NCBI GenBank assembly: GCA_037903355.1 | Contig: JBAJFE010000014.1 | Span: forward strand, 3,906,001-3,970,000 | Length of the DNA: 64,000 bases | Origin: Trichuris trichiura | Taxonomy: Eukaryota; Nematoda; Enoplea; Trichinellida; Trichuridae | Reading direction: 5' to 3' | In this document: in pieces, positions 34,590 through 47,241 of the stretch | How the letters are laid out: the number at the start of each line of letters is the position of its first letter | Numbering within the stretch: the stretch's first letter is position 1 | Made by a program: the position numbers and the translations under genes | Notes under the pieces: generated by a model | Databases searched by the model: none | What the model saw: the letters and a program-made list of their open reading frames with translations, nothing else | Told to the model about the DNA's origin: nothing

Positions 34590-37500
34590 CTAAACATCGA
34601 GCGACTCCGTTTCATTATTCATGTTTTTAAAAGCAGCTGCGTTATCATGCATTCCAATATCGCGCGGAATTTTAGTCATTTCCAAAAAACGGGAAACGTT
34701 CAACATTTGAATAAGGGTGTTGTTCCTCACTTTGTAAACGCCAATTAAAAAAGGTGACTTTTCATAGAACTCGCAACGCAAGGAAACAACCACAAACTGC
34801 GCCTTGGAAGTCAGTTGCTGCAAAAGCAAAGTTGAAAGCAGAAGCGCAAGAGTACACACTTACAGATACATAACTTCCGATGATGTCGACATTGTGAAAA
34901 TCAAGCGCTGCATCAATCTCGTCCATTACGTAGAACGGAGATGGCCTGTATTCGTGAAGCGCAAAGATGAACGACAATGAGCTGAGCGTTTTCTCGCCCC
35001 CGGAAAGATTACAAATCTTTTTCCAAGACTTCTTTGGCGGCCGCACGCTAAAAGAAAAGGGATTACGAATGAAAAGGAGATAACATGATGAATTACCTAA
35101 AATAGACTCCCTCTGTGAAAGGGTTCGCAATATCAACAAATTCGAGGTCAGCGTCTCCACCCATTGTCAGCAAGCGATATATTTCTTTCAACTTTATCGC
35201 TATCTTTTCAAATCCAACAATGAATTCTTCATGTCTAAGCCGTGCGACTTCATTGTATCTATTCACCGCGCGCTCATGCAAATCAGACACAGTGTTAACT
35301 TGCTTAAGAAACTTATGGTACACCGCTGCCTAGTAAAACGACAATTAAACAGGCAGAAGTGAGAAATCCATTAAGCGGCAAGTACTCTTTGTCTATATTC
35401 TTCAACCGCATTGAGATCAGGAGATAAACTGCCACGAAGTCTTTTCAAATTTTTGGCGATCTCCTTCAGTTGTTGCATATCCAAATTTTCAATCGCTTCA
35501 GTACTTGGAACGACTAAACTATCGACGCAGTCGCCGTCGAAGAACAAGTAGTCAACGAATTTTGATAATCGATTGATTGCATCTGATGATGACTGTTTTT
35601 TTGGTAAATTGAAAGGTTGTAAATCAGCCAAGTCATGAAGTTTGAAACTCTTCACCTGAAAGAAAAAATTACAAACATTATCCAAGAGAATATTTGATGA
35701 AGTCACGTCTTCTTGCAACTGTGAGACGATTGCCAACAGTCGCTTCTCTTCATCTTGAACAGATTTGAATGCACTGTTGAGGTCGATCAGTTCGGCATTC
35801 AAAGCTTGCAATCTCTGCTCTAAAGCTGAAGTTTCTTCATCCAACTCTTTCAGTCTTGGCAATATTGCTTCGATTTCAGGCTAAGATAAATTATGATAAA
35901 AGCAACAAGCGATTTACGCTTTCTGCGCGCGAGACGGACGTACAGTAAGTTCTTCCAACCTAGTCAGTAGCTGAGCTATCCGAGAATCAGTGGTTCGGAT
36001 TTTCTCTTCGAGCGTTTCCATCTGCCTCTCAGCCTGATGTAAGGATTCTCTAGCGCGCTCTATTTTGCTCACACAATTACATATTGACCTGAATTATCAA
36101 GCAATTTAAGGCTGTCCGTGGAAATCATTTAAAAATAGAACCTGTCAATTTTCTTTACTGCTCGCTCCAAGTCTCTCAAAACGTCACTATCCGTTTTCAT
36201 AGCAGCATTGCAATCTTTCAAACGAGACTGTATCCATCCAACTGCCTGATTCGTTTTTTCACTTAACTGATTTTGTAATCTGAAACGTCAGTAAAAGCCA
36301 TGATAAAGTAAAGCGCTTCTTCGGCTAGTACCTTTCCATTTTTTCCGTTAATGATGATTGCTCAGTTAAAAATTTTTCATGTTCTTAAAACGACCACACA
36401 CATTCTCTGATGAACGAACTTTTCACTTACCCTTTTCAAACAGCTTTACTTGGTTTTCAACAGTTCTGATTTCTTTTTCCAAATCGTCAGATGACTTTTG
36501 CGACTGCTGAATTTTTTCGATATCCTTTTCAACGGTACTTTTCCGCTGACACAGATTGTCAGTCTTTTGCCGCTGTAAATCTCTTTGAAGAACTGCTTCC
36601 CTAAGTGCATTCTCTGCCTGTCCCATTTTGTCTTCAATTGCCTGCTTTTGACTAACAACTTTGGCAAGCTGGTCGCGAAAATCTTGAACCTGCCGTTCCA
36701 GAGAAGATATATCCTTGCTACTGATGTTCGCCATTTTGGGATCCACGGCCTTTCCGTGACGTCCCAGCTTTCCACCTCTGGCGATTCCTCCACCCGCCAT
36801 AACTCCTGATCTCTCGATCAATTCGCCCTTCATGGAAACAACGCGCCAACGTTGGCCGCTATGGAAAGCTATCCTTCGCGCTTCATTCAAATCTTCCGCT
36901 AGGAGGGTGTCAGTAATTACGCTGTAGAATGCAGCCAACAGTTTCGGATCTTCGACTCTAAGCAAATCGAATAACCGCTTCGCGCCCCTTGGTCTGCAAT
37001 GGTACCATGTCAATTCACGGAATAACTTTCAGCCATCAATACAACATACACTGACAATGGACGCTTCATTTCGCTCTCCCATCGTTTCACTTTGTCCAAG
37101 CAGGTGAATGTAGCGCGACCCTTTTTGGCTTGCTTTAAAAAGCTTACACATTTGGTACCCGTTTCCAATGTGTCCACCACGATGTTGTCCAAACCATGAC
37201 AGGCAGTGCAAAACGCAACGTCGTATTTAGGGTCTATACTACCGAAGTCACCCTAAAACAGGTGTTCCTTTACGAACTAACGTAAGTTGAACAGGTGGGT
37301 CTTAATAATGGTTTTTGAGGCAAAGCGCAAGAAAGAAGAATATGGCTCTTCAATGATCGATTAGAACTCTGATGTTTGCGTGGAAGTTATCAACAAAATA
37401 AGAACGTTCTTGAAAACAGTACGACTTATAATAAATACTATAGTTTGCCAATGATACTTCACTGCCGTCGTTGTTCACAATTTTATCCATTTGTCGTAGG

Positions 37501-39268
37501 CGCTTACTCTAGCTGGACCCTCCGTAACTGCAATAATTAATACTAAAGCCTATCGCCTATAACCAAACTCTCAAAAGAAGCTAGTCCCTGCAAAAAATAT
37601 AGGACAATCGAATACGTAACCTGCATATTTCGTCATGTATGCTTCAGGTAAACTTTGAGTTACAGTGTCTAATACAAAAATCCCAAGCAAGTAATTGCTA
37701 TACATGGCAGCCTGTTAGCAAAAATAATGAAGTAAAACAATGCTGACCGTGCAGCAATACGAAGAACTTTTGGAACAGTCTTCCCGTCGTTAGCGACAAG
37801 GTAAAACGATCTCTGGTCAGAAGCACGACAGAATGTCACTCAATCGCCTTTACTTTTAACGTCAATCACTGCACATGCTATTTTCTTAGCTTAGCTGGAA
37901 TAGGTCATACCGTATTAATAGTAAAGGTTTTCGATTGTCGTTATCTCGAAGGAAATAATGGCACGAACTTCAATACAAACTATCATGGACATAACTAGCA
38001 ATAAACCGACGAGAGGCCATGCAAAACAGCCTGCGCAGCTATCGCATTGAGAAGCGATTTGCCAAACTTTGTCAAAAGGAATGTCATTGTCTTCTCCAAG
38101 GCAAACCGCGTTGAGTCTATTCTGCAAATGCGAAAGCCACACTGTTCTTATAACCATACGGAACAAACGCACTACCGACGGACTGGTCAACAGCGGTGGA
38201 AGTCGAAATCCCGAAAAGGTCAAAAATGCACTGTAAAGTTCAGCCTTGTGACAGTCGTGCATTGGCACTTCTAAATAAGAAAAGCGTTTGAGTAAAGCCT
38301 TTATTATACTGGTCGTCTCCTAGGTTAGTGATCTAAAAAGAAGACCAGCATAGTAATGCCTCTGCTCAAATACATTTCATACGTAGAATATGCCAATGTA
38401 CAACTGCCACAGGGCCAAATTTTAAGTGTATTTTCTACATATTCGGGATTTCTGCCTTTTGAGGTTCTGACCCAAACACAGTTAACAGTTACTGTGGAAA
38501 GTACAGAATGCGAATGTACTCCCACTTGGAAGTTTAAGTGTTTATTCCGTTGAGAACGCCGGAATAAACACCTTCTTCTCTACCTCTTTGAAAACGGGAC
38601 ATAAGCGACCCTATAGCCTCGAATCACGGTTGAATCTCGTTCTTTGCTTTTCTTAATACTGGCCATTCTCATCCGTTGGTAGAGCGTCTGCTCAATTCAG
38701 TTACAGATATACTCTTTTGAGAAGAGAAAAACAATGATGAGCGGTTGCAAGAGAAGTTTAGAGTGTACATAAGTTAAAACATAAACAGCAGCCAACTTTT
38801 CAAGTGAATTATGCCCTGTGTGACTTTTCAATATTACATATTCTCTTTTTGCTGAAAGCTCACGTCATAGTTAATAAGTTGGTTAAAGAACAAAACAAGT
38901 TCTTCAGCTACAACAAGACGTATAAAACAACTGATACTTACCAGGCGACCAACAATACCAGCTATGCGCCCAGAACGACCCTCTTCTAACAATGCGTTCA
39001 GAGTCTGATTCGGATATTTGACGTCCTGATAAGCATGTTTCGCTTCCAGAAACTTGGATTCTACTTTTCGATACTTAAGGTCGACAGTTTAATTCAGCGA
39101 CAAAGAAATGGAAGGATTGAGTAAGATAAACCTCGGCGTCGGCTTCACATTCCCTTTTTTGTGCTATTTCATAATCGTTTCGTATTTGCTGCAACGCCTG
39201 ACCTTTCTCCTTGACCTGGTTATCCAAAGCGGCAAGGTTCCTTTAATAAACATGTGCGTAACATTGAC

Positions 39269-39334
<66 letters not shown>

Positions 39335-41736
39335 GCAACGTGATAAAGTTACTTTTGTTCAACTTCTATCTCTTGTTTTATGCTTTCCAAAATCTCTTTC
39401 TTATTTTCAATATCGGAGGAAGCCCTTCCACGATGAAATGTAAGTTCTGACAGCTTGTTCTTGGCAGCGTTAATCTTTGAAAGGAAATGAATAATAAAAG
39501 TATCTGCTTGTAGCTATGACGTACCTTGCTAAGAATCAAGTTTTCTTTCGGTTTACCCCTATTCACTTGGTGCTCGACAGCGTCCAAATCTTTCTGTATA
39601 CCCTGCAAAAATGGAGATTCCTGCACTACGTGCTGGCATTAAGTTATCTAATGTGTAGAAGATATGATCGGTCGATATGAGCAATTGAACTTTAGAAGAA
39701 TGATTGTAAAAGTAGACTTAAGCATTAACGTCACGGTAGCGCACCAGCTCAACCGATTCATTTAACGATGAAGAACTGAAAATGGCTCCACTCTCCTCGT
39801 CTATTAAAAATTGCAATGCACAAATCAGAAATCGAGTAAATTATGAAAGAAGGTTGTCGTTGCATTGTCATTGAGGAAATTTCCGCTCACCGCAGTTTCA
39901 ACAGCCAATGCTTTCGTTGCTGCATCCAACTGTGCAGTGAGTTTGTCGGCTTCCGCCTTTACTGATTCCACATTTATGCGAGGTTGCTCTTGTTTAGCTA
40001 TTTCTTCTTCGCGCTCCTGTTTCAAGCTTTCAATCTACAACGTTAATTTAGTTACCTTGATAAGCAATGCAAATAATCGCTGAGTTACCTTCTTCTCCTC
40101 GGAAGCAATCAAATCGCGCAACTCCGGAATTCGACTTTGAAAATTCGCGATTTCCTTACTAATCTTCTCCTTACGGTCTTTTCCCTCCTTCAACTTTGAC
40201 TTTATTTTCTGTTCTTCAGCAGTTAGTTTGCTTTTCTGTCTAAAGCGATGAGAGACAATGCTAAAAATTTGCCTACACGAAAACGCATTACTTCTTCAGT
40301 GCTTCATATTCAGTTGCATAACTCTTTAGGCTTTCTTTATTTTTCTTTATGTTGTCGTTGAGATCATTCAACTGATCTTTGACGGTCAAAATTTCTTCGC
40401 TTTTGTTAGTCAATTCTCCAGTGGCGAAATGCCTTAAGTTCAAAGAAAGCGAAGGTTAGCTTGTAAGTGGCGCAAAAAACTTGAACTATTACAGTTTGGC
40501 GTGCTTTGAAAAATGACGAGCTCTCGTAAGGGCGTTATCAACGCGCAGACAGAAAACGGCTTCATTTTTTGCTTCTTCAACGTTTTCCATTTCCGCGGAT
40601 GCGAAATCCAAGCGCATTGTCTGAACGATAAGCAAATGACGGTGCGTTTAAGTTTAGCTGCTAAGGAAGATACTCTTTCCGCCTTAACGTCGAACAACTC
40701 TTCAACCTTATTTTGGAGACTGGCAACTATTCCTTTGAGACGAGAAGATCCGATGATATCTTCTAAATATTCCAACAGACCAGGCTCATGTCCATCCGAA
40801 GATACTGGCTTCATCATAGCTATGGCTTCGACTTCTCCCTGTTAAGTGAAAAAGGATTGGCAATGTTAAGCAAACTTAACAAGCAACCTGTTGTATTAGA
40901 AATCGATTGTGATCTATATCAACTCCCATTGTCCTTAATAAAGTTACAACATCGCTATAATGGACGCGCCGATTGTTGATAAAATATACGGAGGTACTGT
41001 CTTCGTTGACTGTTCTTGAAATGCAGAATTCGCTCCCTTCGATGATAGTATTTTCAGAGCAGTTTTGAGAGCACGCTTCTCCAATTTTGGCAAAATGCAC
41101 TTCGACAGTACAGAATTTGAATTTTCCCTGTTCACTTGAATTGTGAATTAGAACGTTAAGCTTTTTCGAACGAATCTTCTGCGCTCTATAACCAAACACG
41201 AACAAAAGAGAATCAATCACATTGGATTTTCCGCTGCCGTTTGGTCCAACGACGCAAGAGAAGTTCTGCAATTTCAGTTAAACAAATTGACAGTTCGTCC
41301 GATAATATGCTTACCGGGTGAATAGGAGCCAAGACGCGCTTGCCACCGTAGGATTTGAAATTCTCGCTAACAATTTTTGTGATTACCAAACGTGACTGCG
41401 AAGACGACGCCAACTGATTCGATTGGTATGGTGGGGGAAGTTCGCAACGAAGAAAGTCATCTTCAAAACAACATCTATAAGTTTTAAAACAGCAAAACAG
41501 GTCAAACCGTTTGCAACAACGGCCTCGTATCGCTCGTCAGAGCACTGCTGTTCAATGCCAACAGAAACTTGCGCTTCAATAGCATCACGTGTTAGGTCAC
41601 AATTTTCTTTACTAGATTCGTCTGGTTCGACCACTTCATCCTCTTCAACTCCAGCATTTCCATTTGGTAAATTGTCCGCAACTGACGGCATGACGGCTTC
41701 TACATTCACTTCATTATTGGAAGCTCGTGATGGCAA
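34590..41736 (-). CDS. SMC4: Condensin subunit SMC4
   Basis: Twenty-two exons can be joined in consistent phase from 41413 down to the stop at 34590: 41413-41315, 41265-40888, 40838-40674, 40620-40493, 40432-40292, 40239-40089, 40034-39891, 39795-39730 (start approximate), 39620-39525, 39474-39353, 39240-39132, 39073-38942, 37252-37050, 36993-36431, 36383-36332, 36279-36142, 36088-35944, 35880-35707, 35655-35386, 35329-35097, 35047-34864, 34817-34590; they encode 1,306 residues. A first exon from ATG 41736 adds an acidic N-terminus, but its donor is unresolved. Walker A is GPNGSGKS (exon 3, 41.24 kb). The hinge spans SGRIAGIVGRL to the SGVMAGGG segment (39.0-36.8 kb) between long coiled coils. 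The ABC signature is LSGGEKTLSS and Walker B FYVMDEIDAALD (exon at 34864-35047). SMC4 pairs with SMC2 to drive mitotic chromosome condensation. Human SMC4 is 1,288 residues, so length fits. Introns are about 45-70 bases except one of 1,689. Confidence 0.95.
37253..38941 (-). other. Unusually long SMC4 intron
   Basis: At 1,689 bases it is more than twenty times the other introns of this gene. It contains a minus-strand open frame of 117 codons (37915-38268) with a hydrophobic segment WPLVGLLLVMSMIVCIEV. That frame has no recognised homology and may be chance. No transposon ends are recognised. Confidence 0.6.
39269..39335 (+). repeat. (TAA)n microsatellite in SMC4 intron
   Basis: About 22 uninterrupted copies of AAT/TAA inside the intron between exons 39353-39474 and 39132-39240. 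A poly-Asn open frame through it is an artefact. Confidence 0.95.
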
Positions 41737-43287
41737 AACGCGTTTCTAATGGTAAGACTAACGTTGCCTGAGCAAGTCTCTCAATATATTACAGCATGTA
41801 ACACATTATTGCCGTTAATAGAACTACAAATAAGGTATTCCGCACTCGTATAGAAATACTCGCCTACAGAAACTGCTAAATGCAAATAATGGGGCTACAC
41901 TGGGAGCTGAACGGAGATGTTATGCTAAGGACCATTATTAACACGTTTCTGTTTAACGGTTAAGCTAGTTGGATGATAAAGGTTTTGTCCCGAGCTTTGG
42001 GACAAGAAAACAGCGAAAACCAAACGAATGGACTAAATTTTCGAAAAAGCTCAAAAACTTAAATGTGAAAAATTAAAAGAGAACAATGGAGGCAACGATA
42101 TGTTCAAAGAGTTCCAAAGATTACGCATGGACAGCTCTCAATACAAAATCGGCAACATTAAACTAACCCCTGCGCTTTAAAGTTCGTTAAAACCTTATTG
42201 GGAATCACCTACTCTGATATGTTAAAAAACAAGCCACGCTGGTACTACAAACTCGCCGAGCTCTGAAGACGTTCTGGTGTAACAGAACTGTTTCAGCTAT
42301 TGCAGAAACAATTTGTAGACAAACACCACCTGTTCAACAGAATTCGTAATTCGAATTCTGAACATGAGAAATGGATGAAATTGAGCGTAAAATTATGAAC
42401 ACTAAGGTAGACACTGGACGTTAAACCTCAGCAATATCTCACCAGGATATACATAATCTGATGTTCTCTACTACCATTGTTTAATATCCACTTGCTCTCT
42501 TCTAAAAATGGACAAAACTTATTTTAAAACGTCCGGAGAATTAAACCTTTATCTTCTAAAAATTCCAGACGAAAAAGAGAAAGAATAGCATGCTTAAGCA
42601 ACTAGAGGTCTTCCCTCAAAAGCTAGACAAGAGAACGGATTAAAAGATGGCCATTCAGCAAAGTATAACCGTCACGAAACGCTGGAAAATTCACAGGGAA
42701 AAGGGAACGATACCTGGCTGGTGTTTGAGGAACGTTAACTGGTACAGTCGAATCTCAAACGTTACAGTAATCCGACAAACAGGTTGATTGTAATTGCCTA
42801 CTGTTGGTATCCTTGTTCAACGTAACTCGCACAAGAATTCGTAAATTGAAATGAAGCTTCCTGGAAATAAGAATCAAGACGGAAAGAGAAAAGCAACATT
42901 TCGGTCACGGTCGATTGGCCGACGCCAACTGGCTCCGGGACAACTCGCCACCGCGAACTTTCCGCTACTAACTTGCCGCGGCTGGTTCCCTTCTTCACTA
43001 TTCTTCGTTAGAGCCACTTTCATGCAGCCATGAACAGTGAATGAATGCCATCTTGAACTAAGAGAGTTAAATTTTTTTAAGTTATATTCGTTCGATTGTT
43101 CCTGGGTAGTCTTGATAATTGCAGAACCAGTAGGCCACTGGCAGTGTGAACGCTGTTTAGTGAATTTCAATCGGTGTTCTCGCTTTGCGGCCGTCTGAAC
43201 TGTATCCCGTCTGGAGCTTTCGTGTTGAAACCGTCTCTTATTATATTTTATTATTATTATTAATATTGTTGTTCTTATTGTTAGTAT

Positions 43288-43438
43288 TGTAACAAGCCGC
43301 AAACCGAACGATTCATAACCAAATCCCTTTTTATTCAGCGCACGCCCAAAAGACGAAAACGCCTCGCTTATTTTACCGTACCACGGCTGAACCTGAGTCT
43401 ACCGTCGACCTCGTACCTGCTTAATCTCTACCGTTACA
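43288..43438 (-). repeat. Solo LTR candidate with adjoining polypurine tract
   Basis: 151 bp with perfect 6-bp inverted ends (TGTAAC...GTTACA). On the minus strand a purine-rich GGAAGGGAGGCGCAA precedes it, and an AATAAA lies about 50 bases from its end. Size and layout resemble the Copia LTR at 5.5 and 9.8 kb, although the sequence differs. Confidence 0.5.
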
Positions 43439-43516
43439 TTGCGCCTCCCTTCCGTTTCAGTCTCTCGTTTTTGAGTGATGCATTGCAAAGTTAAAGTAAG
43501 GGCCTCTATCATCAGT

Positions 43517-43545
43517 CTGACGACGGGACAAAGTCAGTCCTAAAA
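43517..43545 (+). ncRNA. Decayed hammerhead-like core
   Basis: CTGACGA followed by GGGAC and, after a loop, GTCC, then AAAAG in place of GAAAG. Similar to the core at 45.62-45.65 kb. The change of the invariant G should abolish cleavage. Confidence 0.35.
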
Positions 43546-44033
43546 GTTCCATTTATTCATCACTATACGATTAAAACCATCTTTTGCTTTTACTTCGCAT
43601 CGAAGAAACAACAGGAAAAGCCCTAACACCAGTCAGTTATGACATCTAATGCATTCGTCCAAAAGAAAGTATATCTTTAGAAGGTATATCTTTAGAAGGT
43701 ACACTTAATAATCAAAGTCAATCTAATAACGCTGCTTGAGCGTGAACACAGAAAACCATAATCCGATGTTGTTCGTCATGTCGAATTTCAGTTGTTATGT
43801 CATGTCGAATTTCAGTGTTACGAACTGCCCTTGCACTTCAAGCATAAAAAACGTTACGGAGCTTATTAATACCCGCAAAGTCGAACCTACGCCGCAACTG
43901 ACGATTATTCGTCTTTTAGCATCTTAACAAAAATCAACTAAAAGCTTTCGCAAAGTTTATACAGGAACAACTACGACAAACGTATACGTGCATCCGAGAC
44001 CTTATTGTAGAAACCGAGCATGTAAGGCATTGT

Positions 44034-45158
44034 TCACCTCTTTTTACCGCCTCTTTTCTTTGTTCGTGTGTAGTCATTTGGATTTCGCACATTTCGACGT
44101 TGCAAAGATCTCAAACCCAAAACAGCCGAACGACTAGTAATATCGTGCATGGCAAATGGCGAATCGCCTGCTACATAATCAGGATCGAAAACGTTCATCT
44201 TCTGAAGGCTCTTGCGGCTCAGTTTATTGTGGCTCATAGGCTGATCTTCGAACAGAATAGGGTTCTTTGCATGTTTCCCACCTTTGGGGGCCGGAAGTGA
44301 AAATTTCGATCCCTTCGGTGTGATCACCTTTCTTTTCGAAAAATGGTAAACAATGGCACCATTGGAGTCGTAGCTTACCGTCAATTTTGTCAAGGTATCG
44401 TTACCGCAGTTTGGACAAAACTTCTTAGTCGCATTAGTCGACAGTTGGAAGCAGGAAAAACAGCGAAGAACAAACTTTTTTGTATGCTCGATCGAGCGAC
44501 CATCTATCGAAAGGACATTAAGACCCATCTGCGTTAAAGTGTTTTGAACAGCAAAGTCAGACGTAAGGCACGCAACTGTGAATGCTTCCTTTGGCTGAAC
44601 ACTATCCTCTTTGGATACTGCAATGCTAGCCGGTGTGATCCAACCTTCCTCATCTTCTGGATTGCTTATGTGCGCTTCGTCATTCCAGTCACCAAGGAAC
44701 TTAAGCCGTTCACCCAATTCTGAGATACTTGATTCCTCCGGGTCATTCAAAACGTTAGTTTTACCAGGTGTATAAAATCCAGGCATGCCATTCTCAGGGT
44801 GCCCAGGGCTAATGTTGGCCTTGTCCGCCTTAAGAGGCTCCTCATTAATAGAACATGAGCCCAAATGCTTAACGGCAAGTGCGTGCACCGCCGCAAGTAA
44901 ATTGAGATCTGCTTTCGATAGAGTGGCATAATCACCGGTCTTTTTCGAAAATTCTGTAACAAATTTTAAGGAGGAGCTATCTGGTTCCAGAACGGTCAAC
45001 TCGAAGGGCAATGCCCTCAGGCGTGCCTTCGTTTTTCCATCTTTAATCTCCATTAAAACGTCATTAACTGTATAAAAAGATTCAGCTAGACAAAACAAAT
45101 CGGCGCACTTAATAAATCCACTTGAATCAACAACGAGATGTTTCACTTTTGCTTTCAT
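44034..45158 (-). CDS. NOB1: Endonuclease NOB1 (18S rRNA maturation)
   Basis: A single uninterrupted 374-codon frame. The N-terminus LVVDSSGFIK (Asp11) opens a PIN nuclease domain that runs through the KADLNLLAAVHAL block near residue 90 and resumes after an insert with FTVACLTSDFAVQNTLTQMG and LNVLSIDGR. A zinc ribbon follows, with CFSC and, about a dozen residues on, FCPNCGN (about residues 230-255), and the basic tail ends TRTKKRGGKKR. NOB1 makes the final cut at the 3' end of 18S rRNA in cytoplasmic pre-40S particles. Length is near the family norm (about 400). Unlike most neighbours it has no intron. It is divergent from MED7, with 108 bases between the two ATGs. Confidence 0.95.
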   Translation of the reverse strand: MKAKVKHLVVDSSGFIKCADLFCLAESFYTVNDVLMEIKDGKTKARLRALPFELTVLEPDSSSLKFVTEFSKKTGDYATLSKADLNLLAAVHALAVKHLGSCSINEEPLKADKANISPGHPENGMPGFYTPGKTNVLNDPEESSISELGERLKFLGDWNDEAHISNPEDEEGWITPASIAVSKEDSVQPKEAFTVACLTSDFAVQNTLTQMGLNVLSIDGRSIEHTKKFVLRCFSCFQLSTNATKKFCPNCGNDTLTKLTVSYDSNGAIVYHFSKRKVITPKGSKFSLPAPKGGKHAKNPILFEDQPMSHNKLSRKSLQKMNVFDPDYVAGDSPFAMHDITSRSAVLGLRSLQRRNVRNPNDYTRTKKRGGKKR

Positions 45159-45266
45159 GTCTAAACGAATTTCGCCTGCAACGCACTCTGTACCGTAAAA
45201 TAAAAGTGTGCAAGTACCTTACACGGAGTACTGTACGGCAAGCTATAGCTGATTCAGAGGAATGCT
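45159..45266. promoter_or_regulatory. Shared NOB1/MED7 intergenic region
   Basis: The only DNA between the divergent start codons of NOB1 and MED7 is 108 bases, so both genes must use promoter elements here or inside each other's transcripts. A GATTCAG acceptor-like site ends nine bases before the MED7 ATG. No TATA box is evident. Confidence 0.55.
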
Positions 45267-46608
45267 ATGAACGAGCGTACGAATTTGGTTAGCTCCTTTC
45301 CTTCTCCCCCAATTCATTATATTAGTCAGTATACGGATAAAAATGTTGAAGACGGGATTGCACTGCCGCCACCAGCACCTATTCAAGGTGAGTAAAATGT
45401 TGTATTCCTGCCGCATTCATTCCTAATGTTCTCTTTAGTTCAACCAAACATTTAAGTTCTTATAAGCAGCATGTATAATAAAGGGATAATGGATTTGCAC
45501 TGTGGTTTTTCCATGTCACTTTCCGTTCTTTGTAGGCGTATCTGTAAAATACCCGCATAAGTGCCTTACCAATGAATGGATGAGCAAGCTGTCAGGGAAG
45601 TCGCAGCGAACAGTGGGCTTAGCTTTTGGGATGCTTTAGTCCCGTCGTCAGCGTGACGCACGCAAGGCTCCAAATCACACAGCTGATGGGTCTACAGCCT
45701 TTCGGAAGCTACGTACATTGTGCCTTGTGGTTTCCCTAATGAAATGCTCATCCATTCACTGGTAAGACGCTTATTCTTGTGTTTTACAGATACGCTTAAA
45801 AAGGACAGAAAAGCCGCGGAAAGACTACAGTGAAGCTTTTCAACTGCCCGATACCTTCTGCTTAACTTTTTGTGTTTCTTCATCGCTCCTAAACAGGCCT
45901 GCTTTACGTCGCCTGTAATCGCATTCTGTGGAGATGGTGGGGAAGAGTTGACTATATTTATTTTTCGTGATAATTTTGATTCCGAGTCTTTAAATGTCAC
46001 ATAAATAGCTAATTAATTTGTTTGAAGGCACTTACACCATGTTTGGTGCCCAGTATTCCACTGATGAGCCGATCGTGCAGCCATTGGAGTCACAGTGTAT
46101 AAGGCGTTTGTACCCAAGTGGAGCCAATTTCGACCGGAAGCAAGAATTAAAAAAGCTCAATCATAGTATTGTGGCCAACTTTCTGGACCTTGTCGAGCTT
46201 CTAATTCGGTGCCCTTCTTCACCGGAGCGTGAAAGGAAAATTGAGGACTTGAATTTACTGTTCATCAACTTTCACCATCTTATTAACGAATATCGGCCTC
46301 ATCAAGCCCGCGAGACCTTAAAACTTATGCTGGATGTCCAATGCCAACAACGTTTGAACATGGTTAACCGATTTCAAGAGCAGTCCAAGTTGGTAGCCAA
46401 CAAACTTGTTTCCTGCTTAGAAGGCATCCCTGAAAATCTCGAAGTTAGCTTCATGAAGGATCCCAGCCTTTCTAGGATTTGGAATCAGTGCTTTCAGTGC
46501 CATGACGATTTAGAGTCGCAGGATGTTGCTGAGCAAAAGCCAAACGTTCGTAAAGCAAATCCAAGCGATCTGTTGTTATGCCGAATGGCGGATGAAATGA
46601 ATGGTTAG
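45267..46608 (+). CDS. MED7: Mediator complex subunit 7
   Basis: Exons 45267-45387 and 46028-46608, joined in phase 1, encode 233 residues, close to the usual MED7 length. The first exon gives the Pro-rich N-terminal clamp VSSFPSPPIHYISQYT and LPPPAP; the second starts GTYTMFG and carries RRLYPSG, ELKKLNHSIVANFLDLVELL and the highly conserved INEYRPHQARETLKLML. MED7 binds MED21 and MED31 in the middle module of Mediator, linking activators to RNA polymerase II in the nucleus. The 640-base intron is long for this window and contains an inverted PLE-like structure. Confidence 0.95.
45537..45796 (-). mobile_element. Palindromic PLE-like insertion in MED7 intron
   Basis: Arms of about 51 bp (45537-45588 and 45746-45796; GCGTATCTGTAAAA at the outer ends, CTTACCA.TGAATGGATGAG at the inner ends) are reverse complements with a few mismatches. 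On the minus strand a core at 45624-45651 reads CTGACGA, GGGAC...TCCC and AAAAGC, a hammerhead pattern with its invariant G mutated. The plan matches the 236-bp insertion at 18.6 kb. No target duplication was found. Confidence 0.6.
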
Positions 46609-47241
46609 CATTTGTTCAATTTTTTGTTGTATCCGTTATAGTGTAATTAAAGAACCTTCCGGTCCTATTAATCGGCAGCAGCTGACGGATAGCAGAGATA
46701 AATGTTGCACGGTTTCATTATTTATATGGTTTTTTTTTGCCAGCTTACAATCAGTGAGTGGTTATCTATGGCCATACGCGACTCAGGAACCGAAGGGCAG
46801 CTAACGAATAGATGAGCTATGATTAGTATGAAAGGTCGTGTATGTTTTGACGATCAAAGATTTTAGAACTACGTTGCACCATTATCAGGAACTATTAAAC
46901 TGTAGATATTCCGAAGTACACTATTACCAACACAGTAAAACTTCATTTATGCGCAAGTTCGAGCATTCGAACTAGCGAAAAAAGCAATTTTAGATTTCTT
47001 GAAACTGACAAAACTCTTGCTGTTCTCAAATTGCACAACTATCACTTGCTGACAGAACTTGCTTTGCTTTTCCGTATTTCTCTTTTGTTACACTTACCCC
47101 GGAATCGTGAAGCACATTTAAGCACGGGTGCACGTCTTGATGCATTTTATTTGACGACTAATTCTCTTCAATAGTTGGTAATATCGGTAGCCATAAGTTT
47201 ACGCAAGCCATGTGATGGCAACCAATTTAATTTTTTAAGCT
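46609..47241. other. Gene-free interval
   Basis: 3' flank of MED7. Nothing recognised apart from ordinary AT-rich sequence. Confidence 0.5.

Larger units (their letters stand above)
41737..44033. other. Gene-free interval between SMC4 and NOB1
   Basis: No gene recognised. It holds an LTR-like segment (43288-43438) and a decayed hammerhead-like core (43517-43545). A 142-codon minus frame near 42.87-43.30 kb lacks any motif. Confidence 0.5.

Noticed and set aside
38664..38715. tRNA-like D-arm sequence (TTGGTAGAGCG)
   Set aside because: No T-arm consensus or matching acceptor stem follows within tRNA length.
39108..39443. Poly-Asn open frame
   Set aside because: Runs through the (TAA)n microsatellite inside an SMC4 intron.
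42874..43302. 142-codon minus-strand open frame
   Set aside because: No motif, ends in an AT-rich repeat, and no exon partners.
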